The notes beneath the pieces were generated by a model, which saw only the letters and a list, made by a program, of their open reading frames with translations, ran no database searches and was not told where the DNA came from. Both the position numbers and the translations under genes were made by a program. A stretch of 64,000 nucleotides of DNA from Astragalus membranaceus (Eukaryota; Streptophyta; Magnoliopsida; Fabales; Fabaceae): the NCBI GenBank assembly GCA_039519185.1, contig CM076848.1, forward strand, positions 32,035,917 to 32,099,916. The letters run 5' to 3'. This document shows, piece by piece, positions 21,134-33,052 of the stretch (position 1 is the stretch's first letter; each line of letters begins with the position of its first letter).

Positions 21134-22098
21134 TTGTTTAGTTTCATTGAAAGAAGGGAAAAGAAAAGAAAAAACCGAGAGAATAAAAGTAGTCGGAGGG
21201 AGCGTGAGGATCACGCGTTTAGGAGTACAAAATATATTCGTTGGTTATGCGGTGTGAATGAGGGTGAAGATGGTGGTGGTGGTGGTGTAACGTGTTGTTC
21301 ATTAACCTCCGCGGTCCACTTTATCACTCATTCCTCATCTAACTCACTTTCTCACTCATTCAAATTTGACGCAGTTGCTGCTTTCTCTCACTCTCAGAGT
21401 CTTTTCAAGATCTCTCTCTGACATAAACAGTGAAACTCGTTTTCAGATCTTCATTGTTAGTTAAAGAAGAGGTGAGAGCAACTTCCAAGTCTCGTTCTCC
21501 CTCAGTACATTTCTCTTGCTCTCTCTTCTTTCGTATTCTGTTACCATTGGATTTAGATTTTTTCCCTCGTTTTGACTGTATTTGAAGATTCGAAGATTTC
21601 GTTCCTTATCCACTTCACTGCAATTTACTCTCTGTGATTTTTGATTTCGTTTTTAATAGAGACTTCCTAGATCTGACTTCAATGCACTAATTTCTAGTTA
21701 TTTCTTTTCTTTCTTGATCTGGATATTACTTTCCTATTCCAACTGTATCCTGTTCTATTTTCTCGCTGAACTTTCTTTTTTGGGTTTTTTGCGCCCTTTT
21801 TTTAATCCGAATGAGCATTTTTGTATTTTCTTTTGCGCATAGCAATGATGCAACTAGAAGAGCTTGCGCATAGCATTTTGATTTCGTATAGTTTAACTTT
21901 TTTTTATTTGTATTTTCCGATGATGGATTATGATCTGGTTGCATGGATATAATGGATGCTGATTAGTTCTCACTTGGGGCCATTTGTTAGTGGGATTTGT
22001 ATTAAACAAATTTAGAGTTACATTTTGCATGTAGCTTGTCTTAATATTATTTTAATTTCAGGTTTAAGTTCCTTTGTTAATCATCTTAAATTTTGGAA
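21134..22098 (+). other. 5' UTR of gene 2 with a leader intron
   Basis: A likely non-coding first exon ends at 21471 (AAGAAGAG/GTGAGA). The intron ends with TTTTAATTTCAG at 22061, and 37 nt of leader precede the ATG at 22099. A 95-codon upstream ORF (21134-21421) exists if transcription begins that far upstream; its sequence is low complexity and probably not a protein. Confidence 0.55.
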
Positions 22099-25000
22099 AT
22101 GGAGGATGCAATTGATGGTGGTGCACCTTTGGATTATGCTTCAATTAAAGTTTTTCCGAACCAAAGCAGGTAAACATCCCTCTGAGTCTGAGACTAATGT
22201 GGAGTTAGAATTGAGCCTCATACGAAATTTCCTGAATGTGAATGTTATACAGTTTATCTGATTTTACACATTTCTCTCCATGGTGGTTGCATAGGTATGA
22301 GGTATATGTCTGCAAGGGGAAACAATCTGAGAAAGTGGCAGCTGGACATTTGGAACATCTATTGCCACATTTACCTGAAATGAATGATTTGTGTACTAAG
22401 GGATTCAATGCAAACTTAGATCTTAAATTACCAAAAGATCTGCATGGTGCTAAGTGGTTTTCAAAAATAACTGTAATAAGGTTTATATCAAAGAGTGGCT
22501 TATTCTTTATTTTTCATTGTATTTTACTTACAGGAATATCTTACTAGCTTTGATATTATTTTTCCTCAGGTTCCTGAATGTTGTTAGTTCACCAGATTTG
22601 GTAAATGTCATCAATTCTATCATGGGTGAGATGTCCCAGCTGGAGGATTCCAAAAAATTTCATGCTTCTTTATATGGGAAGGTAATAGTCTGTCTTTCAA
22701 TAAATCAAAACGGGTTGTATTTAGTTTTTGATTGATAGTTGTCTTTTGAAATCAGGATCGTCAGGATCATCTTGGAAATGGGGAAAGAGGTAATTTTCAC
22801 TAAATTCTTACTATACTTGAATGCTTCGATTGTTGGACTTATGGTCTGGTTGAGAGGACAGTAAATTGGTACTCCATTGTTCTCCATATTTCCATTTATT
22901 TTAATTGTATTTCCCACTTTTGACAGATGGTAACTGCAGCTCAAATGGTGAAGCACCAACTTCCATAGTAATTCCTTTTCTCCAATCCTGTAGAGTGGAT
23001 TCATTTGGCAAATTCATTCATACTATTACCAATAAATCAATTTCTTCAGTTTCAATTATCTGGTTTTTTCTCGATTACATTACACCATATTTCAGTTAAC
23101 AGTTTTTTCATATGAACAGCCTGAAGTTAGCAGCGTGTCATCCGATGCTTCAAAGTATGTTCTTGTGACTATTAAATTGCATTTATCAGATATATATTGG
23201 TTGCACCCACTACTAAACTTTCTGAAAATATGCTTCCAGGGATGAATTGTTACAAGCAATGGATCTAAGACTCACAGCTTTGAGCAACAAGTTAGCTGAA
23301 ACAATTAACAAGGCTATAGATGCTAACGGCTCCCCTAAAGATATTACTAATTTAGCAAAATTCTCCCAACATTTTGGTGCCACTAATTTAGAGTAAGTTT
23401 CAAACATTTATTAATTGGCTCTCAGACTGTGTGATTGCAATTTGCAAGTACAATATTGCACTTATATGTTTTTCTCTTGCACTAAGGACATGGCTACGAT
23501 GTTAAGCAAGTTTTCCGTTCATTGTGTTTATGTTCTCAGGCGTTCTTTGTGCAAATTTATTGAACTAAACCAAAAGAGAGAGGATGTGGATCCCCAGGAC
23601 AATGAACCTATCATGGTCACATGTGATGTAGGTCACGTGATGCATAATGATGCAAGCAAGGATGTGAAAGACCTGCAGATATCCAAACCGTTACATTCAG
23701 ATGCCCCAGTCAAGTATGGTGTTTCGCCAGCTAAAGTTGCTCAGGTTGAAAGACATAGTTCAACTGAAAGTGGGGAATCATCTGATTCAAGTGATGGAGA
23801 TCAAATATCTGCTGAGCGAAGTCGTTCTCTAGTAAGATCCTTAACACCGAGAAGGTCAGCATCCCCAATGCGAAGGGTGCAAATTGGAAGAGCCGGACCT
23901 CGCAAAGCCGCTGCATTAACTATTAAGAGTCTTAATTTCTTTCCTTCCAGAGAGAGGTCATTAGCTTATGGAGATGCTACTGAAAATGGTTTTGAGGGGG
24001 GAGTATCGGAACAACCTTATAAGAAGTCCGAAATTGATGTAAGGAGGATAACTGTGCAAGATGCCATTAGTCTTTTTGAAAGTAAACAGCGGGATCAATC
24101 TGAAGATATTCAAAAGAGGAAGTCATTAGTAGATGTGTCTGTTAGTACAAATAAGTCTGTCTTGAGAAGATGGAGTTCAGGTATGGGGGACACCTCTGTT
24201 CAAGACCAACCAGAACATGTTCCTGAAGATCCCGTTCCAGTGACTTCCAATGACATCATACATGCTGAGAGTCCTAAGAATTCTGAAGACGAAATAGTGT
24301 CTGATTTTATTTCTGACCCCGATTGCAATGTAGAACCAGAAAGACAGGAAAATGTAGATTCTTATACTGTAGATAATAAAGAAACCAATCCAAAAGTAAG
24401 AGAGGAATTTGTCAAAAAGGTGGCAGCCTCAGCAGAATGGAATCAAAGAAAGCAAGCAGAGTTCAACCAAATTCTGAAAAAAATGGTTGAAAGTAAGCCT
24501 GTGATATTTGGAAAGTCCCAGCCCAGTAGAAACCAGAATATGTCATTTGAGCAGAGAGGGCAGTCTTACGATCATTATAAGGAGAAAAGGGATGCAAAAC
24601 TCCGAGGAGTGAAGGCTGGAAAACGAGTAGAAAAAGAAGCACAATTTCAAGAAATGCCGCAATTACTTGATAATAGGAAGGGTGAAATGTCCAAAAATTT
24701 GAGTGCAACTAGAAAAAGTGCTACGAAGTTGCCTAAAAAATCGGTTACAAAAACAACTCAACCTGCAAATTCTCCAAAGGAAACCCCTAAACCTTCCGTT
24801 ACAAAAAAGACGCCATCTAGATCACCATCAATGCCAGCTACGCGCAAGTCTTGGTCAGCAACACCTTCACCAAGGGCTACTGGGACATCCCCTGCTAATG
24901 CTCGCAGTGGAGTTGCATCTGCTAGCACCACCCCAACACGTCGGAAGCCAGTGTCAACATTATCTGTTCCCCAACCAAGCCCACAAAGGGAAAAATCTCA

Positions 25001-26655
25001 GCAGCGAAGCAGAAATGAGAAAGAAATTCAGACTAGTAATGCCAGGAACCTCAAAAGCACAAACGAGAAGCGGCAGACTGGTGTTCCAAATAAGAGCAAT
25101 GGAATCAAAGCAAAAGTAACATCAGGTTCTGGGGAAACTGTTCCTTCAAAGACTAGCTTAGGTAACAAAGGAATGAAGAAAAGCAGCGTAGTTCCATTGG
25201 AATCAAAACCATTTCTTCGTAAGGGTTCTCGAATGGGGAATGCTACTGGTGATCTTAACAAGACAAAAAATCCTCCTAAACTGGACAAATCTTGCAGGGA
25301 CAGTGAAGATCTTATTGAAGATCAAGAAGGTGAGTTGGTTGTCAATGCTTCTGACTTGGTCAGTCGGCAATCCGATGGTGAAACTATGACACCTAGTCAT
25401 CAGAGTGCTGCTACAGAACCGGATCCTCAAAATCAGATAAATAACCATTTGATATGTGGTGAGACAGAAAACTTAGACCAAGATCCTACTGCTGGTGATG
25501 TCTTAACATATGTAGAAGAATCTTCCTTGAATACAAGAAATGAAGAAGAATCAACCATATCACCTTCAGCCTGGGTGGAGACAGAAGAGGACATGGAGCT
25601 TCCCAAAACATGTGAAGATAGCACATTTCAACCTGCATCTCTGGCCAATGCAGCCCCAGTGGGATCAACTAGTCCTCGGGTTCGCCATTCTCTATCACAG
25701 ATGCTTCAAGAAGAAATTAGTGAACCTGACATTGGCGAGTGGGGAAATGCTGAGAACCCTCCTGCTATGATATACCAAAAAGATGCTCCCAAAGGTCTGA
25801 AAAGACTGTTGAAATTTGCTCGGAAGAACAAAGGCGATACAGGTTCCACGGGCTGGTCTAGCCCATCCGTTTTTTCTGAAGGAGAGGATGATGGTGAGGA
25901 ACTTAGAAGTTCCAATAAAAGGAACGCTGAAAATCTACTGAGAAAGGCCGCACTCAATGCGAAAAGCTATGGACAGCCAAAAAGTTCAGTACATGAAGGA
26001 TATGAATATTTAGGTACTTGTAAAACTATCTAGTACACCTGTTTTGCTCTTCTCTTGCTGGCTTTCTGTTTTATTTTATCACTCTCATTCAAACCTGATA
26101 CCTGTGCTCATCTTCATGTCTGTTGCTGAAACTCTTTCCAGCATAGCCTGGTATGGTTGCACTGCAACTTAGTTAAACTACTGATGTTCTACTTGTTTGG
26201 TACTTGATTTTAGCTATAGGCTCCATGATTCAGTTATTTCAGGTTTATCTTGGTTAATTTCTGAAAATTCTTAACTATAGCATCCTTGGTACTAGGAGCT
26301 CAATAGAGACTGAAAGTGAAAAAGATAATAATATCCTAATTTCATGCTAGTTTCCTTGTGTCAATAATATTCTCATCCTTTATGGATTTCTGCCATGCAG
26401 CAAGCAAAGATGATGGCAAGGGTTCTCACAAGATGCAAGGCGGCCGCGATTCAGGTACTGGTCCAGCCACAAGAGGTCTGTCTTCACCCATGACTAAGAG
26501 TTGTAAAAATGATTTTAGTGCCATCTATACTATGGAACTATACATTTTTTGACTAATGGTGATCCTTGTTAATTCCTTCGTGTTTCCTTCTGCATGTTCA
26601 TGTTCCAGGGTCAAAGTCATTCTTTTCTCTTTCAGCCTTTAGGGGCAAGCCCTGA
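22099..26655 (+). CDS. COP1-interacting protein (CIP7)-like protein, 10 exons, 1075 aa
   Basis: Exons 22099-22169, 22295-22480, 22570-22681, 22756-22789, 22927-22967, 23120-23154, 23240-23392, 23540-26013, 26401-26475 and 26609-26655 join in frame (3228 nt). The N-terminal ~150 residues (LDYASIKVFPNQSRYEVYVC, EKVAAGHLEHLLPHL, AKWFSKITVIRFLNVVSSPD) match the conserved domain of the plant COP1-interacting-protein family. Next come an ALSNKLAETINKAID helix and the ~825-residue large exon: a long disordered Ser/Lys/Pro-rich region, KKVAASAEWNQRKQAEFNQI as likely coiled coil, and a conserved C-terminal part (KGLKRLLKFARKNKGD) ending in KSFFSLSAFRGKP. Arabidopsis CIP7 is a nuclear, COP1-bound activator of light-induced genes. 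This paralogue's role is inferred only by family. The open frame preceding 23540 is intron. Confidence 0.88.
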
Positions 26656-27350
26656 GTCAAAGATTCATTGAAGCTGTGGGGAACTCTAAGATCATTTGAC
26701 TATGCCATCATCCCATGTCAGGGATAGCTTGTAGTTGCCCCTATTTTTGCATGTCTTTGCATCAACAAATGCTAAATCGGGAACATTTCCAGCGGATGAA
26801 TGATAGTTCTGAAACGTATAGCGGGGGTTGGACGGGATTTTGTAAATTCATTAAAGCTGTGCTACTTACTTCTTTGCCCTAAAATTATCATTCATATAAT
26901 CCAGCCTCCGTCCCTAGAAATTTTCCGTATGGCTGGATTCTTTTATCTTGTCAACATTCATTTGGTCGTTTGATGTTGTCACGTCATAATATTGATCATT
27001 GTAGATAACTAATTATAATTGTCAGTCCTTTTTTGAATTGTTTATAGCTTGCATCCGTGACATTTTTAGTTGAGACTATTGAAGAGACTTCGCTGTTGGA
27101 AAATAATTAATTAAAAAAGATACAAATGAAAGATCAGTTGGCTAGGATTGGAGCTTGATAAAAAAGAATTGTGCGAGGGGTAGGTGAAATTCAATCCCTT
27201 GTGCACAAGAAAAAAATGTCTAATGTTCTTTAATAATTAGCAGGATAATATTTTTTATACCCACATATTTCAATCCCATGGGGAGATGCAGATTATGGAT
27301 TACGACTTTTTCTTGGTTAGGTTAGCCAATTGGTGGACATTCTTATGGCA
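26656..27350. other. 3' UTR of gene 2 and spacer
   Basis: Probable 3' UTR to about 26900. The remainder is AT-rich with no recognisable gene. The TR-GAG target site lies at its end. Confidence 0.5.
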
Positions 27351-27355
27351 CTCCC

Positions 27356-29569
27356 TGTTAGGCCCCTCCTGATCCATATAGCTGCTGTTTCTGTTTAGTC
27401 TGTTTTGTTGCTGTTCTGTTATTCTGTTTATTCTGTTTTGTTCTGTTTTATGTCAGTAACTAACCGTTAGTGCATTAGCTGTCAGTTAGTTATTTTAATA
27501 GATAGAGGTAGTTAGTTAGTTATCCTATCCTATGCTCTATTCCTCTATTATATATAGAGGAATCATGATAAGGGATAGGGGGCAGTTTTCAGTTTGTAGT
27601 TGAGACTTGGATAGATTCCAAGAGGCGCATAGATTGCGTTCGTGTAACTCCTTTGATAAGCCTTGTGGTTTCTATCAATAATACTCTATCTTCCTCCTCC
27701 CTCTCCTCTCTTTCCTAATTTCCAAGGCTTTCATGGTATAATTCCGGTGAACGTCAGATTAGATATCTAACAATTGGTCCGATCTGCCGATTGAACCATG
27801 ACGACTGTGGCATCACTGAAAAAGGAGATGGAAGAACGCCTTGCAGAGGTTCAAACTACATTCCATCAGAAACTGGACGCACTCAACACACAGTTGCAGC
27901 ACCTTGGTTCAGAAAACACTTCCATCACCACGCAATTGCAACACTTGGGCGCGGAAAACACTGCTCTCAACAAGAAACTGGACTCACAGTTTCTCTTCCT
28001 CTCCACACAGTTTCAAGATCTCATCCAAACACTCAAACAGCCCTCTGCAATTCCAACACCAGAAAGTTCAGATGCTGCTAACAACAAAGAACAGCCCAAG
28101 AAAGATCAAGAAACACCCAAGACCGATCCTACAATCAACCAGAAGCATAATTCTATTCCTACGATCATTGATGTCACTGGAGAAACACCCCCAGCCATCA
28201 CTAGAGCTTGGACCAAGAAGGTGGAGCTGCCTACCTTCGAGGGGGACGACCCATTGGCTTGGTTAACTCGCGCAAGAAAGTTCTTTGAACTACAGGGCAT
28301 TATGGCAGATTCTGAGAAACTCAAGCTCGCCCTGATATGCATGGAAGGGGACGCTATTCATTGGTTCCAGTACTGGTCAGCTGATGTTCAAGATCCCTCC
28401 TGGGAAGTTTTCTCAGAGGCAATTATGGAACGCTTCGGTGATTGCGCACTCGATTCCGTTCACGAACGCCTCGCCGCCATTAAACAACGCTCCACTGTCA
28501 AAGAGTACATACGTGACTTTGAATTGCTGCTCGCACAAGCTCGAGGAACGCCGGAGCATATTATGCTTGGTTATTTCCTCAACGGGTTGCGCAAACCCAT
28601 CAGAGACATGGTTCGTCTCTTGGGGCCCAAGAAAGTGGTGCAGGCATTATCCTTGGCTCGTCACGTGGAAGAAGCACACCGGGATCCTCGCAACGACCCA
28701 CCGTCATCAAACAACTACAAAGAATCGCGTTCTCGCGGCTCGGGAGTTGTCACCAGTATCGGGTCACGCGATGACCCAAACGGGTCACGACGCCTACTTC
28801 ATGACTCGCCGGCGAATTCAACAGCCACCTCTACCAATTCTACTGCCTCTTCAAATACGAGCAACACCAGCAAGCCTACGTCGCCCACTCCGCCGCGTAA
28901 ACCAGGTATTCAATTTCTCTCAAAAACAGAGCAAGCCAGACGGTGGAAAGAACGGCTCTGTTTCTCCTGTGCAGCACCTTTCACACCTGGCCATCGTTGC
29001 CCAGAAGGTAATTTGCGCGTCATGGTGTTGGCAGACAATGAAGATATTACTGGGGATGGAGAGATCGTGGTGTTAGAGGAAGAACACAGTGATGAAGAAC
29101 ACTACACCCAGACTTGAGGACAAGTCTGATTTTTAAGGGGGTGGTATTGTTAGGCCCCTCCTGATCCATATAGCTGCTGTTTCTGTTTAGTCTGTTCTGT
29201 TTTGTTGCTGTTCTGTTATTCTGTTTATTCTGTTTTGTTCTGTTTTATGTCAGTAACTAACCGTTAGTGCATTAGCTGTCAGTTAGTTATTTTAATAGAT
29301 AGAGGTAGTTAGTTAGTTATCCTATCCTATGCTCTATTCCTCTATTATATATAGAGGAATCATGATAAGGGATAGGGGGCAGTTTTCAGTTTGTAGTTGA
29401 GTCTTGGATAGATTCCAAGAGGCGTATAGATTGCGTTCGTGTAACTCCTTTGATAAGCCTTGTGGTTTCTATCAATAATACTCTATCTTCCTCCTCCCTC
29501 TCCTCTCTTTCCTAATTTCCAAGGCTTTCATGGTATAATTCCGGTGAACGACAGATTAGATATCTAACA
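27356..29569 (+). mobile_element. Complete gag-only LTR retrotransposon (TR-GAG type)
   Basis: Two LTRs, 27356-27772 and 29148-29569, both TGTTAG...CTAACA, flanked by the exact 5 bp duplication CTCCC (27351-27355 and 29570-29574). The LTRs differ by three substitutions and one 5 bp indel over ~420 bp, so insertion was recent. A likely primer-binding site begins TTGGTCCGATC shortly after the left LTR, and the polypurine tract AAGGGGGTGG ends a few bases before the right LTR. Between them is only a gag gene; protease, RT, RNase H and integrase are absent and there is little room for them. It must depend on a partner element. Confidence 0.93.
27798..29117 (+). CDS. Ty3/Gypsy-type Gag protein of the TR-GAG element, 439 aa
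   Basis: Intact ORF starting 26 bp after the left LTR. Residues ~1-75 form a predicted coiled coil with a near-repeat (LNTQLQHLGSENTSITTQLQ / HLGAENTALNKKL). Residues ~135-300 are the retrotransposon Gag domain: VELPTFEGDDPLAWLTRARK, ALICMEGDAIHWFQYW, FSEAIMERFG, IKQRSTVKEYIRDFELL, GYFLNGLRKPIRDMV. A Ser/Thr/Pro-rich linker follows, then a zinc-knuckle-like CFSCAAPFTPGHRC and an acidic tail. It would assemble virus-like particles packaging the element RNA. No stop or frameshift, so it may still be expressed. No protease is fused to it. Confidence 0.92.
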   Translation: MTTVASLKKEMEERLAEVQTTFHQKLDALNTQLQHLGSENTSITTQLQHLGAENTALNKKLDSQFLFLSTQFQDLIQTLKQPSAIPTPESSDAANNKEQPKKDQETPKTDPTINQKHNSIPTIIDVTGETPPAITRAWTKKVELPTFEGDDPLAWLTRARKFFELQGIMADSEKLKLALICMEGDAIHWFQYWSADVQDPSWEVFSEAIMERFGDCALDSVHERLAAIKQRSTVKEYIRDFELLLAQARGTPEHIMLGYFLNGLRKPIRDMVRLLGPKKVVQALSLARHVEEAHRDPRNDPPSSNNYKESRSRGSGVVTSIGSRDDPNGSRRLLHDSPANSTATSTNSTASSNTSNTSKPTSPTPPRKPGIQFLSKTEQARRWKERLCFSCAAPFTPGHRCPEGNLRVMVLADNEDITGDGEIVVLEEEHSDEEHYTQT

Positions 29570-30276
29570 CTCCCCCTCATGACTCTGCCACCCCCGTAAC
29601 ATATTGAAATGGCTAAAATATCCCTAAGATGAAAAAGTTTCTTCCTCACTCTTCTATACCTTTCTCCATGCTCTCCCCAACCTCCATCTCTTCACCACCC
29701 ACCTCCAACCCATACTCCTCTTCTCCTTGCCTATTCTCTCCACCTTCACAAGTTGACAATACCTCATTTTAGCAAGCTTGTTTTTTCCCCATACCATTCA
29801 CCATTTTTGAACAAGAACACTGACATTGCTCTTGTTCTTTTTTACTAGACGTGTATTTTTTGACGTCTAATACACGTCTAGTACTTTTGTACCGGACAAT
29901 GTCGGTACTAAGATACCAAACACATATTTCTTGATTTAACTTATACACGAATGGTACCAAAGTACCGAAACTATCCGGTACTAAGGTACCAATTGTAAAT
30001 TTCTTTTTATTGTTTGCAGAAAATAGGTGAGAGGGAGGAGAGGGAGAAGAGAAAGGGAAAGTGAAGGAATGAAAGTGGGGAAGTAAGTGGAGGAGTGAGA
30101 AAAAAATTGTCAGCCTTGGTCAGATGCATTCAAGGCTCTTGGCGGCCTTTAGAAGATTTTTGACCACTATCTTATGGTGCAAAGATGGAAACCGGAGTTT
30201 AGGCCCTTTGAAGATGGGTTCAGATCCTCTCCAGTTACTGGACAGTTCCAGTAAGAGAGAGATAGACTCACAGAAT

Positions 30277-30345
30277 AAAATAATATTATTTTAAAAATAA
30301 TATTATTTTAAAAATAATATTATTTTAAAAATAATATTATTTTAT
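30277..30345. repeat. Tandem array of a 17 bp self-complementary AT unit
   Basis: Four head-to-tail copies of AATAATATTATTTTAAA. Each unit is nearly palindromic, so the array can form alternative hairpins. Confidence 0.85.
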
Positions 30346-30954
30346 TTGATGTGTCTATTTCTCTCCTACTGAAACTATCCAGTAAATAAAGAGGATCTCA
30401 ATCCTTTAAAGATAAATTTAAGATTATCGTGTAGACAACATGCGCAAGGAGGCTATGGAGGAACCATATTAACAGAACGGTGAGATTTGCATGAATTTGT
30501 ATTGAGGTGGTGGATCTAAGGATATGGGATTTGAACTCCCAATTAAAAACCCGACCCACAAATTGATCCCTGAAAATAAAAAATTGTGTTCTTTTAGTTC
30601 CTATTATTACACGAATTCCTTGTCCTGATAGTTAACAAAGTTTAACTTTTTTTTTCTCCCCATTAAACTCAGGCATCACCCAAAAGTGCAGAAGAGCTAA
30701 GGCTGAGCCATATGTTTGGATCCCTACTCCCAGTAATGCAAAAAAGGACGACCTGGACTTGTTAAGTCTCTCTTTAACACAAAAATAACATAACCCCCCT
30801 CCCCCAGATAATTAGGCATCATAAATATCAATACGCGGACTATAGATGAGTACACTCCTAAGTCATCATATCGTGTTCTAGAGCGTGATCTGCTATTCAC
30901 TTTTGCCGAAGGATTTATCTTGTCAGATACAGCCCAGAAGCGTCCCAGCAGTTA

Positions 30955-31197
30955 AAGAGCATATTGGAAATCCATAACCATGTTCAAGTTCCAACAGTCT
31001 CTGCATTGTTCCCGCCTGAGACAAGCACAATTAACAATGATCCGCTTCATAGTGTGACCTTTTTTTGGCGTGGGCGAAACCCACACCCTGTTCCACATAT
31101 GACTTGAAATAGACCTTAATCCATACCCCACGAACACAGCGCTTTTAGTGTCCCAGCTACCAAATGAGCTATACACAATGCCTGTCCCTGTACCCTG
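30955..31197 (-). pseudogene. Unidentified exon-like fragment
   Basis: On the minus strand an AG acceptor (ATGCAG) at about 31196 opens a frame reading GTGTGIVYSSFGSWDTKSAV, FVGYGLRSISSHMWNRVWVS, PTPKKGHTMKRIIVNCAC. Composition is protein-like and unlike the surroundings. I do not recognise the family. It has no clear start or downstream exons and ends at a stop near 30955, so it may be a displaced gene fragment. Confidence 0.25.
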
Positions 31198-31679
31198 CAT
31201 TTGAAGGGAGAAAAACAAAATGAAAATCTTTACGGATAAAACTGCAGAGTAAACATATTCAAGTAGACCAAGTACGAGAGAAAAATGTACAAGTCCGAGA
31301 AAGGATGTGAATATGTGAAAAATTCTTCTAATCATTCAATCATCGGTGGTGAGCACAACTATTTCATATAGCTTTCCATCCCCAATCTCAATTTCAACGT
31401 GTTGAACCAAGGTCAAACACTCTTTGTTTTGTATGATAACAAATTACAGTCTGTCTACTACTGGTTACAGTTGAACAAGAGTACAGGACACCATTTGAAC
31501 AAGAGTACAGGACATGAATCAAAGAGCAGGATATCTTAAAGTGTAGCGGCTTGGAGGAGAAGTTACTCTAGAGTTCAAGAACTATTTGTTAATCTGCTTT
31601 TGATAGGACACCATGTAAGATCCTATCACTTCAGTTCTATAACTTTTAGTAGTTGAGAGATGATTTTTTAAAATATAAC

Positions 31680-33052
31680 TGTTGTGTTAAAAGCTTGGAA
31701 AAATCTTTTATATAAAAGCCTAATAGGTAGGCACGTAGCATGAGAAAATAGTAAAGCTAAGAATCGATTGATGACTTTGTGTTTATAAGTTGAAAATCGA
31801 TTTCTAGCCTAATTATTCAAGCTAGAAATCGATTTGTGGCTTCCTTCACAAAGCTAGAAATCGATTTCTAGCCTATAGGTTTTTAAAGGAATATGTTTTG
31901 GAAAGAAAACAATCGATTGACGGCCTTGTTTTTTTAAATGGAAAAATCGATTTCTCTCTCTTTTAAAGCCAGGAATCGATTGCTCACCTGTTTCCCACGG
32001 GCAAGAAATCGATCCTTCACTTGATATTGTGAAGAGCAAAATCGATTTCTTCCTTATCTTTTAAAGCCATAAATCGATTTCAACCTTCCTATTTCTCAAG
32101 CAATGAATCGATTTCTATACACTCCTATTTAAGCACATAATCGATTCATCTCTTTTTAGAAGCTTTCAACGGTCATATTTTTGAGTAAATAATCGATTCA
32201 CATACACATTGTTTTTAAGCAATCAATCGATTTACTACTCATCTATTTTACGTGAAAAATTGCCTCAACGGTCATATTTCTACAAACCCTATAAATAGGC
32301 ACTTAGATTTTTTTCACGAAAACAGGAAATACAACGCACAACTCACAAATCAGAAAAAGAAGAAAAGAACTTTCACCGTCATATTCTTTCTTCAAGTTCT
32401 TCATCGTAAAATCCAAATCACTCATCTCTCTCAACTACTATACTGTTATATTGCTTGAGTGATTGGATCATAGTTTCTCTGTTGTATTCATCTACTACTT
32501 GGTTGTTGTGAAATCCTGGAAAGTGTTCTTGGGTCGTTCAATCGGGGAGAGTGGATTGGTAGCGAAATCCTTAGCGGGGAGCTCGGGTTCTCAATTTGGG
32601 GAAAATTGAGAGTGGTGTGGTAGCTATAAGGAAGTTGCTTGCTTGTAAAACGTTGAAGAAGTTCTTCTCATATAGTGGTTATTCGCAAGTCCTAAGGTTA
32701 CAACGCCGGAAACCGAGGACGTAGGGCTTTTATCCCGAACCTCGTAAAAATCACGGTGTATCTCTTTCCCTTCTCTTCTCTTTACTTTGTTTTTGTTTAT
32801 ATTTGATTTCATTGCGCTGCGTTCAATATCACAATCTGTTTATCGTTAAATTTGATAATAGTGTGGTTAGCGTAAAATATCACTGTAACTGGTTCTGTCA
32901 TAGGTATAGCTTGCTTAGGTACTGCATATAGTTTAAATCCTATTTTCCGCATTTGATTTAAATGTGCATCGTTAATTTTTGAAAACAAAAAGAATTCAAT
33001 TTTAGCGTATAACCTTATTCACCCCCCTCTAAGGTTATCATATAGTCCAACA
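31680..33052 (+). mobile_element. Probable solo LTR (Copia Maximus/SIRE-like) rich in AATCGATT
   Basis: Begins TGTTG and ends CAACA, flanked on both sides by TAAC (31676-31679 and 33053-33056). The U3-like part (31755-32230) has about 15 AATCGATT motifs in a ~30-40 bp rhythm. A TATA box (CTATAAATAGG, about 32289) is followed by an R-U5-like region ending in a pyrimidine-rich TTATTCACCCCCCTCTAAGG, a type of terminus I associate with Maximus/SIRE LTRs. No internal domain or second LTR is nearby. The 4 bp duplication is short, so the boundaries are moderate. Confidence 0.6.

Larger units (their letters stand above)
29575..31679. other. Intergenic, repeats and one unidentified exon-like stretch
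   Basis: About 29790-29990 contains several short palindromes (ACGTGTATT...AATACACGT; GGTACC-centred repeats), perhaps a decayed fold-back element. A 17 bp AT-rich array is at 30277-30345. A minus-strand exon-like stretch lies at about 31195-30955. No complete gene was seen. Confidence 0.45.

Noticed and set aside
21134..21421. 95-codon ORF upstream of gene 2
   Set aside because: Low-complexity Arg/Ser/Gly-rich frame in a 5' leader, with no family resemblance. Kept only as a possible uORF.
23415..23539. Open frame extending the big CIP7-like exon upstream to a Met at 23415
   Set aside because: A clear acceptor (TTCTCAG) at 23539 joins in frame with the preceding exon ending at 23392, and the 23415-23539 stretch translates to intron-like sequence.
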